A stretch of DNA of 6,139 bases from Clostridia bacterium. Lineage in GTDB: Bacteria; Bacillota; Clostridia; DUPQ01. The notes beneath the pieces are model-generated. The model saw only the letters and a program-made list of their open reading frames with translations, was not told where the DNA came from and ran no database searches. The translations under genes were made by a program, and so were the position numbers. Of the stretch, positions 1 to 4,976 are shown piece by piece. Numbering within the stretch: the first letter of the stretch is position 1; every line of letters starts with the position of its first letter. The stretch spans positions 1 to 6,139 of the forward strand of contig JAQVAJ010000019.1 in the NCBI GenBank assembly GCA_028690885.1, in the 5' to 3' direction.

Positions 1-1
1 T

Positions 2-940
2 GATGAGGCTATAGTTACTGCTAATGTCAGAGAAAACTTAAGGGTACGTCTTGAACCGATAATTGCAGAGTATAAGAGAAAAGTATTTTTCACAATGGTA
101 GCAAATTATACTATAAGCCTTGAAGAAATACGAGATATGTGGAATACACCAATTACTTTCGAAGTTCTATCCGATGATAATGATAAATTTTATGAAAAAT
201 ATGGAAGCTCTGTAATGAGATTTGCTGTACCTGAAGAGCTTGTTACATCAATGTCAGAAGTTGAAATTGCCAAATATTCAAATCAATGGCGATTTCCTCC
301 TGTTGAGAAAGGTGAAAATCCAAAGTTCGAAGGAACATATTTAGGATACTTTATGGCAGGAATGCCGACCACGTTAAATATTTTTTTCAAGGACAAGAAT
401 TTAGAGAGTAATCTTCCGGAAAGGACTGTGGATTTTACATTTAATATGCCTGATACTGTAATAGTAATTCCTGACAAGCATCCGAAGTTTGAAGAGATAA
501 TAGGAACTTATGTTGATGGTACTCTTTTTATTGAATATGTATATGTTGGTGAACATATTGATAGAAAAATAGCCAGAGCACAGGAAAAAGCAGATAATCT
601 TGCTGAAAGTATAGGATGTGAAGCAGAAGAAATGAAAATAACTCTCGGTGAAGAACTAGAAGGTGAAACTTTAGTTACAAGCATGTCGGTTTACCCATTT
701 GAAGATAATAATGGATATCTATATTTTGACAGGATAGGATCAGATGATTCGTATGAATTTACATATGACGATAAAACAGGTGCACTTAGATTCACTGAAC
801 AGCATGTTGAAGGTGTGTTTATTGCTTCTTATCTTCCAGACAAATCGGGGATATTCATAAAAGGAGATATTAGGATTGGTCTTTTGGGATTAAACATGGT
901 TGATTATCATGTTAAATTAAGGGCTACATTTTCAAAGTAG
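2..940 (+). CDS. Unrecognised protein, C-terminal part (5' end outside window)
   Basis: The reading frame is open from base 2, so the gene enters the window from the left. The ATG at 95 is internal: 31 sense codons precede it in frame, and no ribosome binding site stands before it (the bases just upstream are ttttcaca). The visible 312 residues are acidic and soluble in character. Alternating hydrophobic and polar stretches suggest a mainly beta-strand fold, and there is one helical, charged segment (HIDRKIARAQEKADNLAES). No membrane span or C-terminal anchor is visible, and there is one cysteine. The six residues LVTSMS occur twice about 150 residues apart, which might mark two related modules, but the flanks do not obviously match. 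I do not recognise the family. It sits 9 bp upstream of an Lgt-family gene in the same direction, so the two are probably cotranscribed. Whether the missing N-terminus has a lipoprotein signal cannot be seen. Confidence 0.85.
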   Translation, partial: DEAIVTANVRENLRVRLEPIIAEYKRKVFFTMVANYTISLEEIRDMWNTPITFEVLSDDNDKFYEKYGSSVMRFAVPEELVTSMSEVEIAKYSNQWRFPPVEKGENPKFEGTYLGYFMAGMPTTLNIFFKDKNLESNLPERTVDFTFNMPDTVIVIPDKHPKFEEIIGTYVDGTLFIEYVYVGEHIDRKIARAQEKADNLAESIGCEAEEMKITLGEELEGETLVTSMSVYPFEDNNGYLYFDRIGSDDSYEFTYDDKTGALRFTEQHVEGVFIASYLPDKSGIFIKGDIRIGLLGLNMVDYHVKLRATFSK

Positions 941-949
941 AAGAATAGT

Positions 950-1738
950 ATGAAACCTTTTTTAATCATATTCGGACAGTCAGTTAGCTCTTACCGTTTA
1001 TTTGCGGTTTTAGCAGTTATGTTCGGAGTTATTACCCTTTCTTTGCTTTTATATAGAAATAAGATAGGTATTTATAAAGTAATAGCTCTTATTATCCCCT
1101 TACTTGTATTCTTTTTTACAGGCGCAAGGCTCTTTAATTTATTTCTTAATCCCAAAGCATATGAGACTGTTTCTGTTTTTAAACTAGAGTTTGTAGGGTT
1201 ATCAATATTCGGAGGGTTTATTGGAGCGGTTTTTGCTGTAATACTATGGTGTATAATATTTCACATTCCTGTGTGGAGAATACTTGATTTATGTATTATA
1301 CCTGCAGCTGGTTCATTTGCTATCGCAAGGGTAGGTTGTTTTTTAAATGGATGTTGTTCTGGGAAGTTTTCAGACAGTATATTTGCTATAGTATATCCGA
1401 AATTTCAAGATGTTCAGGGTTTGCAAGCTTATCCGGTTTTGCCAACACAGTTGTTTGAAATGTTTTTTGCTCTGATTGTATTAATTCCTGCAATTATCGT
1501 ATTAGTAAAGAAGAACAGACTTCCTGAAGGAAGCGCTTTTTTGATTTATGCCTCGCTATTTTGCGCTATGCGGCTGATTATCTTACCTTTACGAAGATTA
1601 CCGTATGAACCCTGGATAAAACTATACTTTTATCCGGCCTTCTATATAATCTTGATAATTACTTTACTTGCAATCTTTTCTATCAGGTATTACATGAAAG
1701 TGAAAGGCAAAGCAGAGAATAATGAGGTGAAAAGTTAA
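950..1738 (+). CDS. lgt: Divergent prolipoprotein diacylglyceryl transferase (Lgt) family membrane protein
   Basis: Lgt transfers diacylglycerol from phosphatidylglycerol to the lipobox cysteine of prolipoproteins at the cytoplasmic membrane. This 262-residue protein is very hydrophobic, with about seven membrane segments, and is close to the usual Lgt length. Family landmarks in order are Tyr15 in the first helix; GAR at 58-60; G-L-S-I-F-G-G-F-I-G at 83-92; Asp113; the signature A-R-V-G-C-F-L-N-G-C-C at 126-136 (Arg127 aligns with E. coli Arg143); PTQLFE at 165-170; and Arg208, which aligns with E. coli Arg239. Departures from E. coli are Phe87 where the HGG histidine (His103) sits, Leu164 for the histidine of HPSQLYE, Phe204 for Tyr235, and Leu212 for the following glutamate. 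It may be a specialised paralogue or one with altered activity. No good Shine-Dalgarno is seen and the upstream stop is 9 bp away, so translation may depend on coupling. Family assignment is firm; catalytic activity is not. Confidence 0.85.
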   Translation: MKPFLIIFGQSVSSYRLFAVLAVMFGVITLSLLLYRNKIGIYKVIALIIPLLVFFFTGARLFNLFLNPKAYETVSVFKLEFVGLSIFGGFIGAVFAVILWCIIFHIPVWRILDLCIIPAAGSFAIARVGCFLNGCCSGKFSDSIFAIVYPKFQDVQGLQAYPVLPTQLFEMFFALIVLIPAIIVLVKKNRLPEGSAFLIYASLFCAMRLIILPLRRLPYEPWIKLYFYPAFYIILIITLLAIFSIRYYMKVKGKAENNEVKS

Positions 1739-1798
1739 AAATTATAAAAAAACTACTAAATAGTTATTTTAATTAAGATATATAACAATGCATTATAT

Positions 1799-1834
1799 AA
1801 AGAAAGAACAGGAATAATTCCTGTTCTTTTCTTT
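1799..1834. terminator. Bidirectional intrinsic terminator between convergent genes
   Basis: A perfect 10-bp stem pairs AGAACAGGAA (1805-1814) with TTCCTGTTCT (1818-1827) around a 3-base loop. It is followed by TTTTCTTT on the + strand and preceded by AAAGAA, which becomes a T-tract on the - strand. It lies 67 bp after the lgt stop and about 20 bp after the peroxiredoxin stop on the other strand, so it can end transcripts from both sides. Confidence 0.85.
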
Positions 1835-1853
1835 AAGTATGATTTGGTTTTGC

Positions 1854-2531
1854 TTACTTGCTTTGTTTTCTGAAGCAAAGGAACCAGTCAAGACAGTACA
1901 TGTCTTCATCTTTTGATTCCATTCTTTCCTTAGCTGTTCCACATGAACCAGCTGTTGGCACTATAACATCATCACCAGGTCTCCAATCTGCCGGAGTAGC
2001 GCACTGATCAGAATCAGCTTTCTGTAATGCCTGAATGATACGCTTGATTTCATCAAAGTTTCTTCCCATTGATAAAGGATAATAAAGTATTGTACGTACT
2101 TTTCCTTTAGGATCAATTACAAATACAGCACGGACTGCTTGTGTATTTGATTGTCCTGGCTGAACCATCCCATAAAGTTTTGAGACTTCCATACGGATGT
2201 CTTCAATGAGAGGGAATTTGATTTCTATATTCTTTTTCCCATTCCATTCAAGTTCCTGAATTCTACGAAGCCAAGCTATGTGGGCATATAGAGAATCAAC
2301 TGAAAGTCCTACAAGTTCAGTATTTAATTCTTTAAATTCTTCAATCATAGATCCAAAAGTCATGAACTCAGTAGTACAAACTGGTGTGAAATCTGCTGGA
2401 TGTGAGAAGAGTATTACCCATTTTCCTTTGTAGTCTGCAGGGAAGTTAATTGGTCCTTGTGTTGTAACTGCTGTAAAAGCAGGAGCATCATCTCCTAATA
2501 AAGGCATTCTTACTACATTGTTTTCGTCCAT
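1854..2531 (-). CDS. Peroxiredoxin, Prx6 / archaeal-thioredoxin-peroxidase type
   Basis: A cytosolic thiol peroxidase that reduces hydrogen peroxide and organic peroxides. The 225-residue protein has the AhpC/TSA-type fold. The active-site motif P-A-D-F-T-P-V-C at 45-52 gives peroxidatic Cys52 with Thr49 and Pro45, and the catalytic arginine is probably Arg134 in AVRAVFVIDP. The long C-terminal domain with S-M-G-R-N-F-D-E at 154-161 and W-R-P-G-D at 183-187 marks the Prx6 subfamily. The end has Cys213 and Cys219 (CLDWFLC), spaced like the C-terminal pair of archaeal Prx6-type enzymes such as the Aeropyrum pernix one, so a resolving cysteine is likely and the enzyme need not be strictly 1-Cys. 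Cys177 and Cys197 are additional. The start is fixed by AGGAGG (2541-2546 on the complement), 9 bases before the ATG. It is divergent from trxA, a plausible electron donor. Confidence 0.95.
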   Translation of the reverse strand: MDENNVVRMPLLGDDAPAFTAVTTQGPINFPADYKGKWVILFSHPADFTPVCTTEFMTFGSMIEEFKELNTELVGLSVDSLYAHIAWLRRIQELEWNGKKNIEIKFPLIEDIRMEVSKLYGMVQPGQSNTQAVRAVFVIDPKGKVRTILYYPLSMGRNFDEIKRIIQALQKADSDQCATPADWRPGDDVIVPTAGSCGTAKERMESKDEDMYCLDWFLCFRKQSK

Positions 2532-2552
2532 TGTTTAATTCCTCCTATGTGT

Positions 2553-2577
2553 TAATTATACTATGTACTAATTATAC
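2553..2577. repeat. Direct repeat TAATTATAC x2 over the peroxiredoxin promoter
   Basis: Two exact 9-bp copies lie at 2553-2561 and 2569-2577, with a 16-bp period. Each contains the self-complementary TAATTA, so the pair also reads as TAATTA-N10-TAATTA. One copy covers the -10 hexamer and the other lies in the spacer. It could be an operator or tandem -10 elements. It does not match the PerR box arrangement (two half-sites one base apart) and the region is AT-rich, so the meaning is uncertain. Confidence 0.4.
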
Positions 2578-2583
2578 ATTCAA
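2555..2583 (-). promoter_or_regulatory. Predicted sigma-A-type promoter of the peroxiredoxin gene
   Basis: Read on the complement, TTGAAT (2578-2583) and a perfect TATAAT (2555-2560) are separated by 17 bp. Transcription would start near 2548, just ahead of the AGGAGG at 2541-2546, giving a very short leader. A second TATAAT lies at 2571-2576 on the same strand, but without a convincing -35. Confidence 0.6.
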
Positions 2584-2632
2584 GTTTATCCAAAAAATGT
2601 GATAAAGTCACTGTTGGTATATTCAAAAGGTA

Positions 2633-2638
2633 TATAAT
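2633..2638 (+). promoter_or_regulatory. Predicted -10 element for trxA
   Basis: A perfect TATAAT stands 45 bp before the trxA start codon, at a suitable distance from the ribosome binding site at 2671-2676. No good -35 is seen at 16-18 bp (the sequence there is ctgttg/actgtt), and there is no TG extension. The promoter is therefore either weak or activator dependent. Confidence 0.45.
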
Positions 2639-2683
2639 AGGTTTAAGAAAATGATTTGGCTTATTAACGAAGGAGGCAAAAAA

Positions 2684-2995
2684 ATGGCAGTATTAAAGAT
2701 AACAAAGGACAATTTTGAAAAAGAAGTATTACAATCAGATAAACCCGTTCTTATAGATTTCTGGGCAAGCTGGTGTGGACCATGTAGAATGGTTGCTCCA
2801 ACAATAGAAGCAATTGCAGCAGAAGTGAAAGATAAGGTTGTTGGTAAGATTAATGTGGACGAAGAGCCAGAGCTTGCACAACGTTATGGAATAATGAGCA
2901 TACCTACATTAGTGGTAGTTAAGAATGGAAATGTTGTAAGAAGAACAGTTGGTGTACAACCAAAACAAGCATTATTAGACTTATTAGAAGTATAA
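2684..2995 (+). CDS. trxA: Thioredoxin
   Basis: A small cytosolic dithiol-disulfide oxidoreductase that supplies electrons to peroxiredoxins, reductases and other targets. The start chosen is the ATG at 2684, because AGGAGG (2671-2676) lies 7 bases before it. An in-frame ATG at 2651 would place this site inside the coding region and add 11 residues not typical of the family. From 2684 the product is 103 residues, standard for thioredoxin. The active site W-C-G-P-C is at 30-34 (Cys31 and Cys34), the buried aspartate is Asp25 in LIDFWASWC, the cis-proline is Pro74 in SIPTLVVV, and the usual V-G glycine follows in RRTVGVQ. No thioredoxin reductase gene is in the window. It is transcribed away from the peroxiredoxin gene, which suggests a shared oxidative-stress role. 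Confidence 0.97.
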   Translation: MAVLKITKDNFEKEVLQSDKPVLIDFWASWCGPCRMVAPTIEAIAAEVKDKVVGKINVDEEPELAQRYGIMSIPTLVVVKNGNVVRRTVGVQPKQALLDLLEV

Positions 2996-3015
2996 TTCAA
3001 AACCCCCTTTTGAAT
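2995..3015. repeat. Perfect 8-bp inverted repeat with C5 loop at the trxA stop
   Basis: ATTCAAAA (2995-3002) pairs with TTTTGAAT (3008-3015) around a loop of five C. The arm begins at the last base of the trxA stop codon. The stem is almost all A-T and no T-tract follows, so it is a weak terminator by itself. It may protect the 3' end of the message or act with the stronger hairpin 26 bp downstream. Confidence 0.5.
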
Positions 3016-3040
3016 GATATAAATCCATAATAAATCCCAC

Positions 3041-3070
3041 AAATACCGCCCATCAGGGCGGTATTTTCTT
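3041..3070 (+). terminator. Intrinsic terminator of trxA
   Basis: An 11-bp perfect stem pairs AAATACCGCCC (3041-3051) with GGGCGGTATTT (3056-3066) around the loop ATCA, and continues into TTTTCTTT. It is the most GC-rich hairpin in the window and stands 45 bp after the trxA stop. The opposite strand lacks a proper T-tract, so it is mainly a rightward terminator, though it could slow leftward transcripts from the PfoR-like gene. Confidence 0.9.
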
Positions 3071-3106
3071 TGCTTATATTTCTTTACTTATATTTCTTTG
3101 CTTATA
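3065..3106. repeat. Three tandem copies of a 14-bp unit followed by T10
   Basis: The unit TTTCTTTGCTTATA occurs at 3065-3078 and 3093-3106, with a one-base variant (A for G) at 3079-3092. A run of ten T follows at 3107-3116. The first unit starts within the T-tract of the trxA terminator, so the repeats may have arisen by slippage and extend the terminator tail. They lie in the 3' flank of both convergent genes. No coding sense is seen. Confidence 0.85.
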
Positions 3107-3172
3107 TTTTTTTTTTAGATTCTCTATTTAATAATATATATCATTCTTCAACTTAAAAATGTGAATAATAAC

Positions 3173-4267
3173 TTACATACTTAATTTCAGATCGCCAAAT
3201 TTTATAATTCCCTTTTTCCTCATAAGCTCTGAAACAATTAATGCTACAACTGCAGGAAGTATGAACTGTACCCCTATTATTGTTAATAGCGTATACCATG
3301 TGGTGAAACCATCAGCCATCATGGTCTTAAATGTCATTATGGGGCCTACAAGACCTGCTGTTCCCATACCTGAACCTGTTGCGTCACATGTCATTTTTAA
3401 AAGCCATGCGGATACAGGCCCTGCAATAGCGCTTGCTACAATCGGTGGTATCCATACTATAGGTTTTTTAACTATATTGGGCATCTGAAGCATTGATGTT
3501 CCAAGACCCTGAGCAATTAATCCGTTTATCTTGTTTTCCCTGTAACTGCTTACTGCAAATCCAATCATCTGAGCACAACATCCTGCAACTGCTGCTCCAG
3601 CAGCAAGTCCTGATAATTTAAGTATTATACCCAAAGCCGCTGAACTGATAGGCAAAGTCAGACAGCAACCCATAACAACAGCGACAACAAGACCGACTAC
3701 TAAAGGTTGTTGTTCAGCTCCCCAGTTTATTATTGCTCCCACAGCTGCCATGAATTTTGATATGGGAGGTCCTATTAATAATCCGATTGCTGATCCTGAT
3801 ACTATTGTTACTAAAGGGGTAACCAGTATATCAACCTTGGTTTTGCCTGATACAAAGTGTCCAATTTCTATACCTATTAAAGCACCTAGAAAAGCTCCCA
3901 GTGGTTCACCAGGTCCTAAAAGCAGTAAACCTGATCCAGGGAAGGCTACACCAGATAGTATATTTGCAGCAAATGCTCCAACCATTCCTGCAACTCCGGC
4001 TGAAACAGAAACAAGTATTGATTCCTTGAATTTGTATGCTACGCCGAAACCAATACCTGCACCAGTTAAGGCTTTTGCGACTGCTGCAACTTTATTAATA
4101 TATTCACCTGCTGTGCCCCCTATCAAAGAACCTATCTGGGCTATGATAGTTCCGATTATCAATGTGGCAAAAAGCCCTAAAGCCATACCGGAAAGTCCAT
4201 CTATAAAAACATGATTCAAATATGCTTTCACTTTTACCCAAAATGATTTTTTCTTTTCTTCAGCCAT
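3173..4267 (-). CDS. PfoR-like PTS transporter subunit IIC (PTS_EIIC_2 family)
   Basis: A 364-residue integral membrane protein resembling the PTS EIIC_2 family (PF13303), which includes PfoR of Clostridium perfringens, a protein linked to perfringolysin O expression. The members' true substrates and mechanism are largely unsettled. A short lysine-rich N-terminus (MAEEKKKSF) precedes about nine or ten hydrophobic helices. Visible landmarks are G-P-G-E-P at 118-122, the polar loop G-H-F-V-S-G-K-T-K-V-D-I at 136-147, and the loop Y-R-E-N-K-I-N-G near 242-249. Two Cys-Cys pairs (201-202, 230-231) sit in membrane segments. The start at 4267 is preferred over an in-frame ATG 18 codons upstream, because GGGAG (complement of 4274-4278) stands 6 bases before it. 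No IIA, IIB or substrate enzyme is adjacent, so it may act alone or with partners elsewhere. It is divergent from the ECF gene. Confidence 0.85.
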   Translation of the reverse strand: MAEEKKKSFWVKVKAYLNHVFIDGLSGMALGLFATLIIGTIIAQIGSLIGGTAGEYINKVAAVAKALTGAGIGFGVAYKFKESILVSVSAGVAGMVGAFAANILSGVAFPGSGLLLLGPGEPLGAFLGALIGIEIGHFVSGKTKVDILVTPLVTIVSGSAIGLLIGPPISKFMAAVGAIINWGAEQQPLVVGLVVAVVMGCCLTLPISSAALGIILKLSGLAAGAAVAGCCAQMIGFAVSSYRENKINGLIAQGLGTSMLQMPNIVKKPIVWIPPIVASAIAGPVSAWLLKMTCDATGSGMGTAGLVGPIMTFKTMMADGFTTWYTLLTIIGVQFILPAVVALIVSELMRKKGIIKFGDLKLSM

Positions 4268-4292
4268 TGTTATCTCCCACTTCGTTTTACAT

Positions 4293-4321
4293 ATTGAACT
4301 ACATATGAAATGATATGTCAA
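4293..4321 (-). promoter_or_regulatory. Predicted promoter of the PfoR-like gene
   Basis: On the complement, a consensus TTGACA (4316-4321) is followed after 17 bp by TTCAAT (4293-4298), a poorer -10 hexamer. The start codon is 25 bp further on. The spacer contains the inverted repeat ACATAT-N6-ATATGT (4301-4318), which overlaps the -35 and is a candidate operator. Confidence 0.5.
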
Positions 4322-4402
4322 ATAAAAACGCCAAGATTGTTAATTATTTAACAATCTAATAAATTCCTTTAATTTCTATTAACAATTGATTAATGATATG
4401 TC
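4309..4402. repeat. 11-bp direct repeat AATGATATGTC, one copy in each divergent promoter
   Basis: Exact copies lie at 4309-4319 and 4392-4402, offset by 83 bp. The first overlaps the -35 and spacer of the PfoR-like promoter; the second fills much of the spacer of the ECF promoter. The matched location in both promoters suggests a shared regulator site, though the function is inferred only from position. Confidence 0.5.
4334..4357. promoter_or_regulatory. Perfect 10-bp inverted repeat, candidate operator
   Basis: AGATTGTTAA (4334-4343) and TTAACAATCT (4348-4357) flank the four bases TTAT. A further half-site TTAACAAT occurs at 4379-4386 and touches the -35 of the ECF promoter. It lies upstream of both predicted promoters, in the middle of the divergent region, so it is unlikely to be a terminator. 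No T-tract follows on either strand. Confidence 0.55.
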
Positions 4403-4414
4403 TCATGGTAACAT
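4386..4414 (+). promoter_or_regulatory. Predicted promoter of the ECF-hydrolase-VOC operon
   Basis: TTGATT (4386-4391) and TAACAT (4409-4414) are 17 bp apart, with an extended -10 TG at 4406-4407. Transcription would begin near 4421, directly at the ribosome binding site AAAGGAGG (4421-4428), so the leader is too short for a riboswitch between this promoter and the gene. Confidence 0.5.
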
Positions 4415-4435
4415 CATAGAAAAGGAGGATATGTT

Positions 4436-4963
4436 ATGAAGATGACAACTAGAAAACTTGTAATAACAGCATTAGGACTTGCATTAGCTATAGTTTTACC
4501 TTTTCTTACAGGACAGATACCAAGGATAGGCAATATGATGCTTCCTATGCATATACCTGTTCTCTTGGTAGGCTTCATATGTGGATGGCCATATGGATTG
4601 TTGCTGGGTTTTGTCGCCGCACCATTAAGAAGTCTCATATTTACAATGCCTCCAATGTTTCCTGTTGCACTAGCGATGGCATTTGAAATGGCAGCTTATG
4701 GAGTGCTATGTGGTATTCTTTACAGACTTCTGCCTAAGAAGACCATTAATATATATATATCCCTTATAGGAGCCATGATTGGTGGACGTATAGTATGGGC
4801 AATAGCTAGCTATATCCTTTTTGCTATAGCGGGAAACAGTTTCACATGGGAGATTTTTGCAGCGCAAGCTTTTGTAAATGCTGTTCCCGGTATAATATTA
4901 CAGATAGTACTAATACCTGCTTTAGTAATAGCTCTTAAGAAAGCAAATATAATTAAAGACTGA
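4436..4963 (+). CDS. ECF transporter S component, substrate unknown
   Basis: The substrate-binding membrane subunit of an energy-coupling-factor importer. Such proteins bind a vitamin or other micronutrient and dock on a shared EcfA-EcfA'-EcfT module. The 175-residue product has about six hydrophobic helices, the normal S-component size. The first helix carries an A-x-x-x-A motif (Ala12 to Ala16), which in the family contacts EcfT. The L-P-M-H-I-P-V-L-L stretch at 36-44 and the glycine-rich G-x-x-x-G-W-P-Y-G-L-L-L-G run near 46-58 are typical of PF12822-type S components. No ECF ATPase or T gene is nearby, so it is probably a group II S component using a module encoded elsewhere. AAAGGAGG lies 7 bases before the ATG. 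The substrate cannot be read from the sequence; the downstream enzymes offer a possible but untested hint. Confidence 0.85.
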   Translation: MKMTTRKLVITALGLALAIVLPFLTGQIPRIGNMMLPMHIPVLLVGFICGWPYGLLLGFVAAPLRSLIFTMPPMFPVALAMAFEMAAYGVLCGILYRLLPKKTINIYISLIGAMIGGRIVWAIASYILFAIAGNSFTWEIFAAQAFVNAVPGIILQIVLIPALVIALKKANIIKD

Positions 4964-4976
4964 AAAGAAGGCGCAA

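Noticed and set aside
95..97. ATG at 95 as the start of the first gene
   Set aside because: The frame is open back to base 2 and no ribosome binding site precedes this ATG, so it is an internal methionine of a truncated gene.
283..477. Short minus-strand frame within the first gene
   Set aside because: It is an antisense shadow of a long open gene with no ribosome binding site or recognisable motif.
1751..1770. AACTA-CTAAA-TAGTT hairpin followed by ATTTT as an lgt terminator
   Set aside because: The stem is only 5 bp and AT-rich; the perfect hairpin at 1805-1827 is a far better terminator.
2553..2577. PerR or Fur box at the peroxiredoxin promoter
   Set aside because: The repeats have a 16-bp period and do not form the 7-1-7 inverted repeat of these regulators.
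2651..2683. Thioredoxin start at the upstream ATG (2651)
   Set aside because: AGGAGG at 2671-2676 is correctly spaced for the ATG at 2684, and the extra 11 residues are encoded by the ribosome binding site region.
3261..4214. Open frames on the + strand inside the PfoR-like gene (3261-3488 and 3750-4214)
   Set aside because: They are antisense to a well-supported membrane protein and are rich in Pro, Ile and Thr with no ribosome binding sites, as expected for shadow frames.
4268..4321. Longer PfoR-like protein starting at 4321
   Set aside because: The extra 18 residues overlap the predicted promoter and Shine-Dalgarno and do not resemble the family; the ATG at 4267 has a GGGAG site.
4268..4435. 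Riboswitch (for example TPP or cobalamin) upstream of the ECF S component
   Set aside because: The predicted transcript leader is only about 15 bases and the region has simple palindromes but no conserved aptamer-like pattern or terminator.
4414..4638. Minus-strand frame over the ECF gene start
   Set aside because: It is antisense to the S component and runs across its ribosome binding site; no support as a gene.
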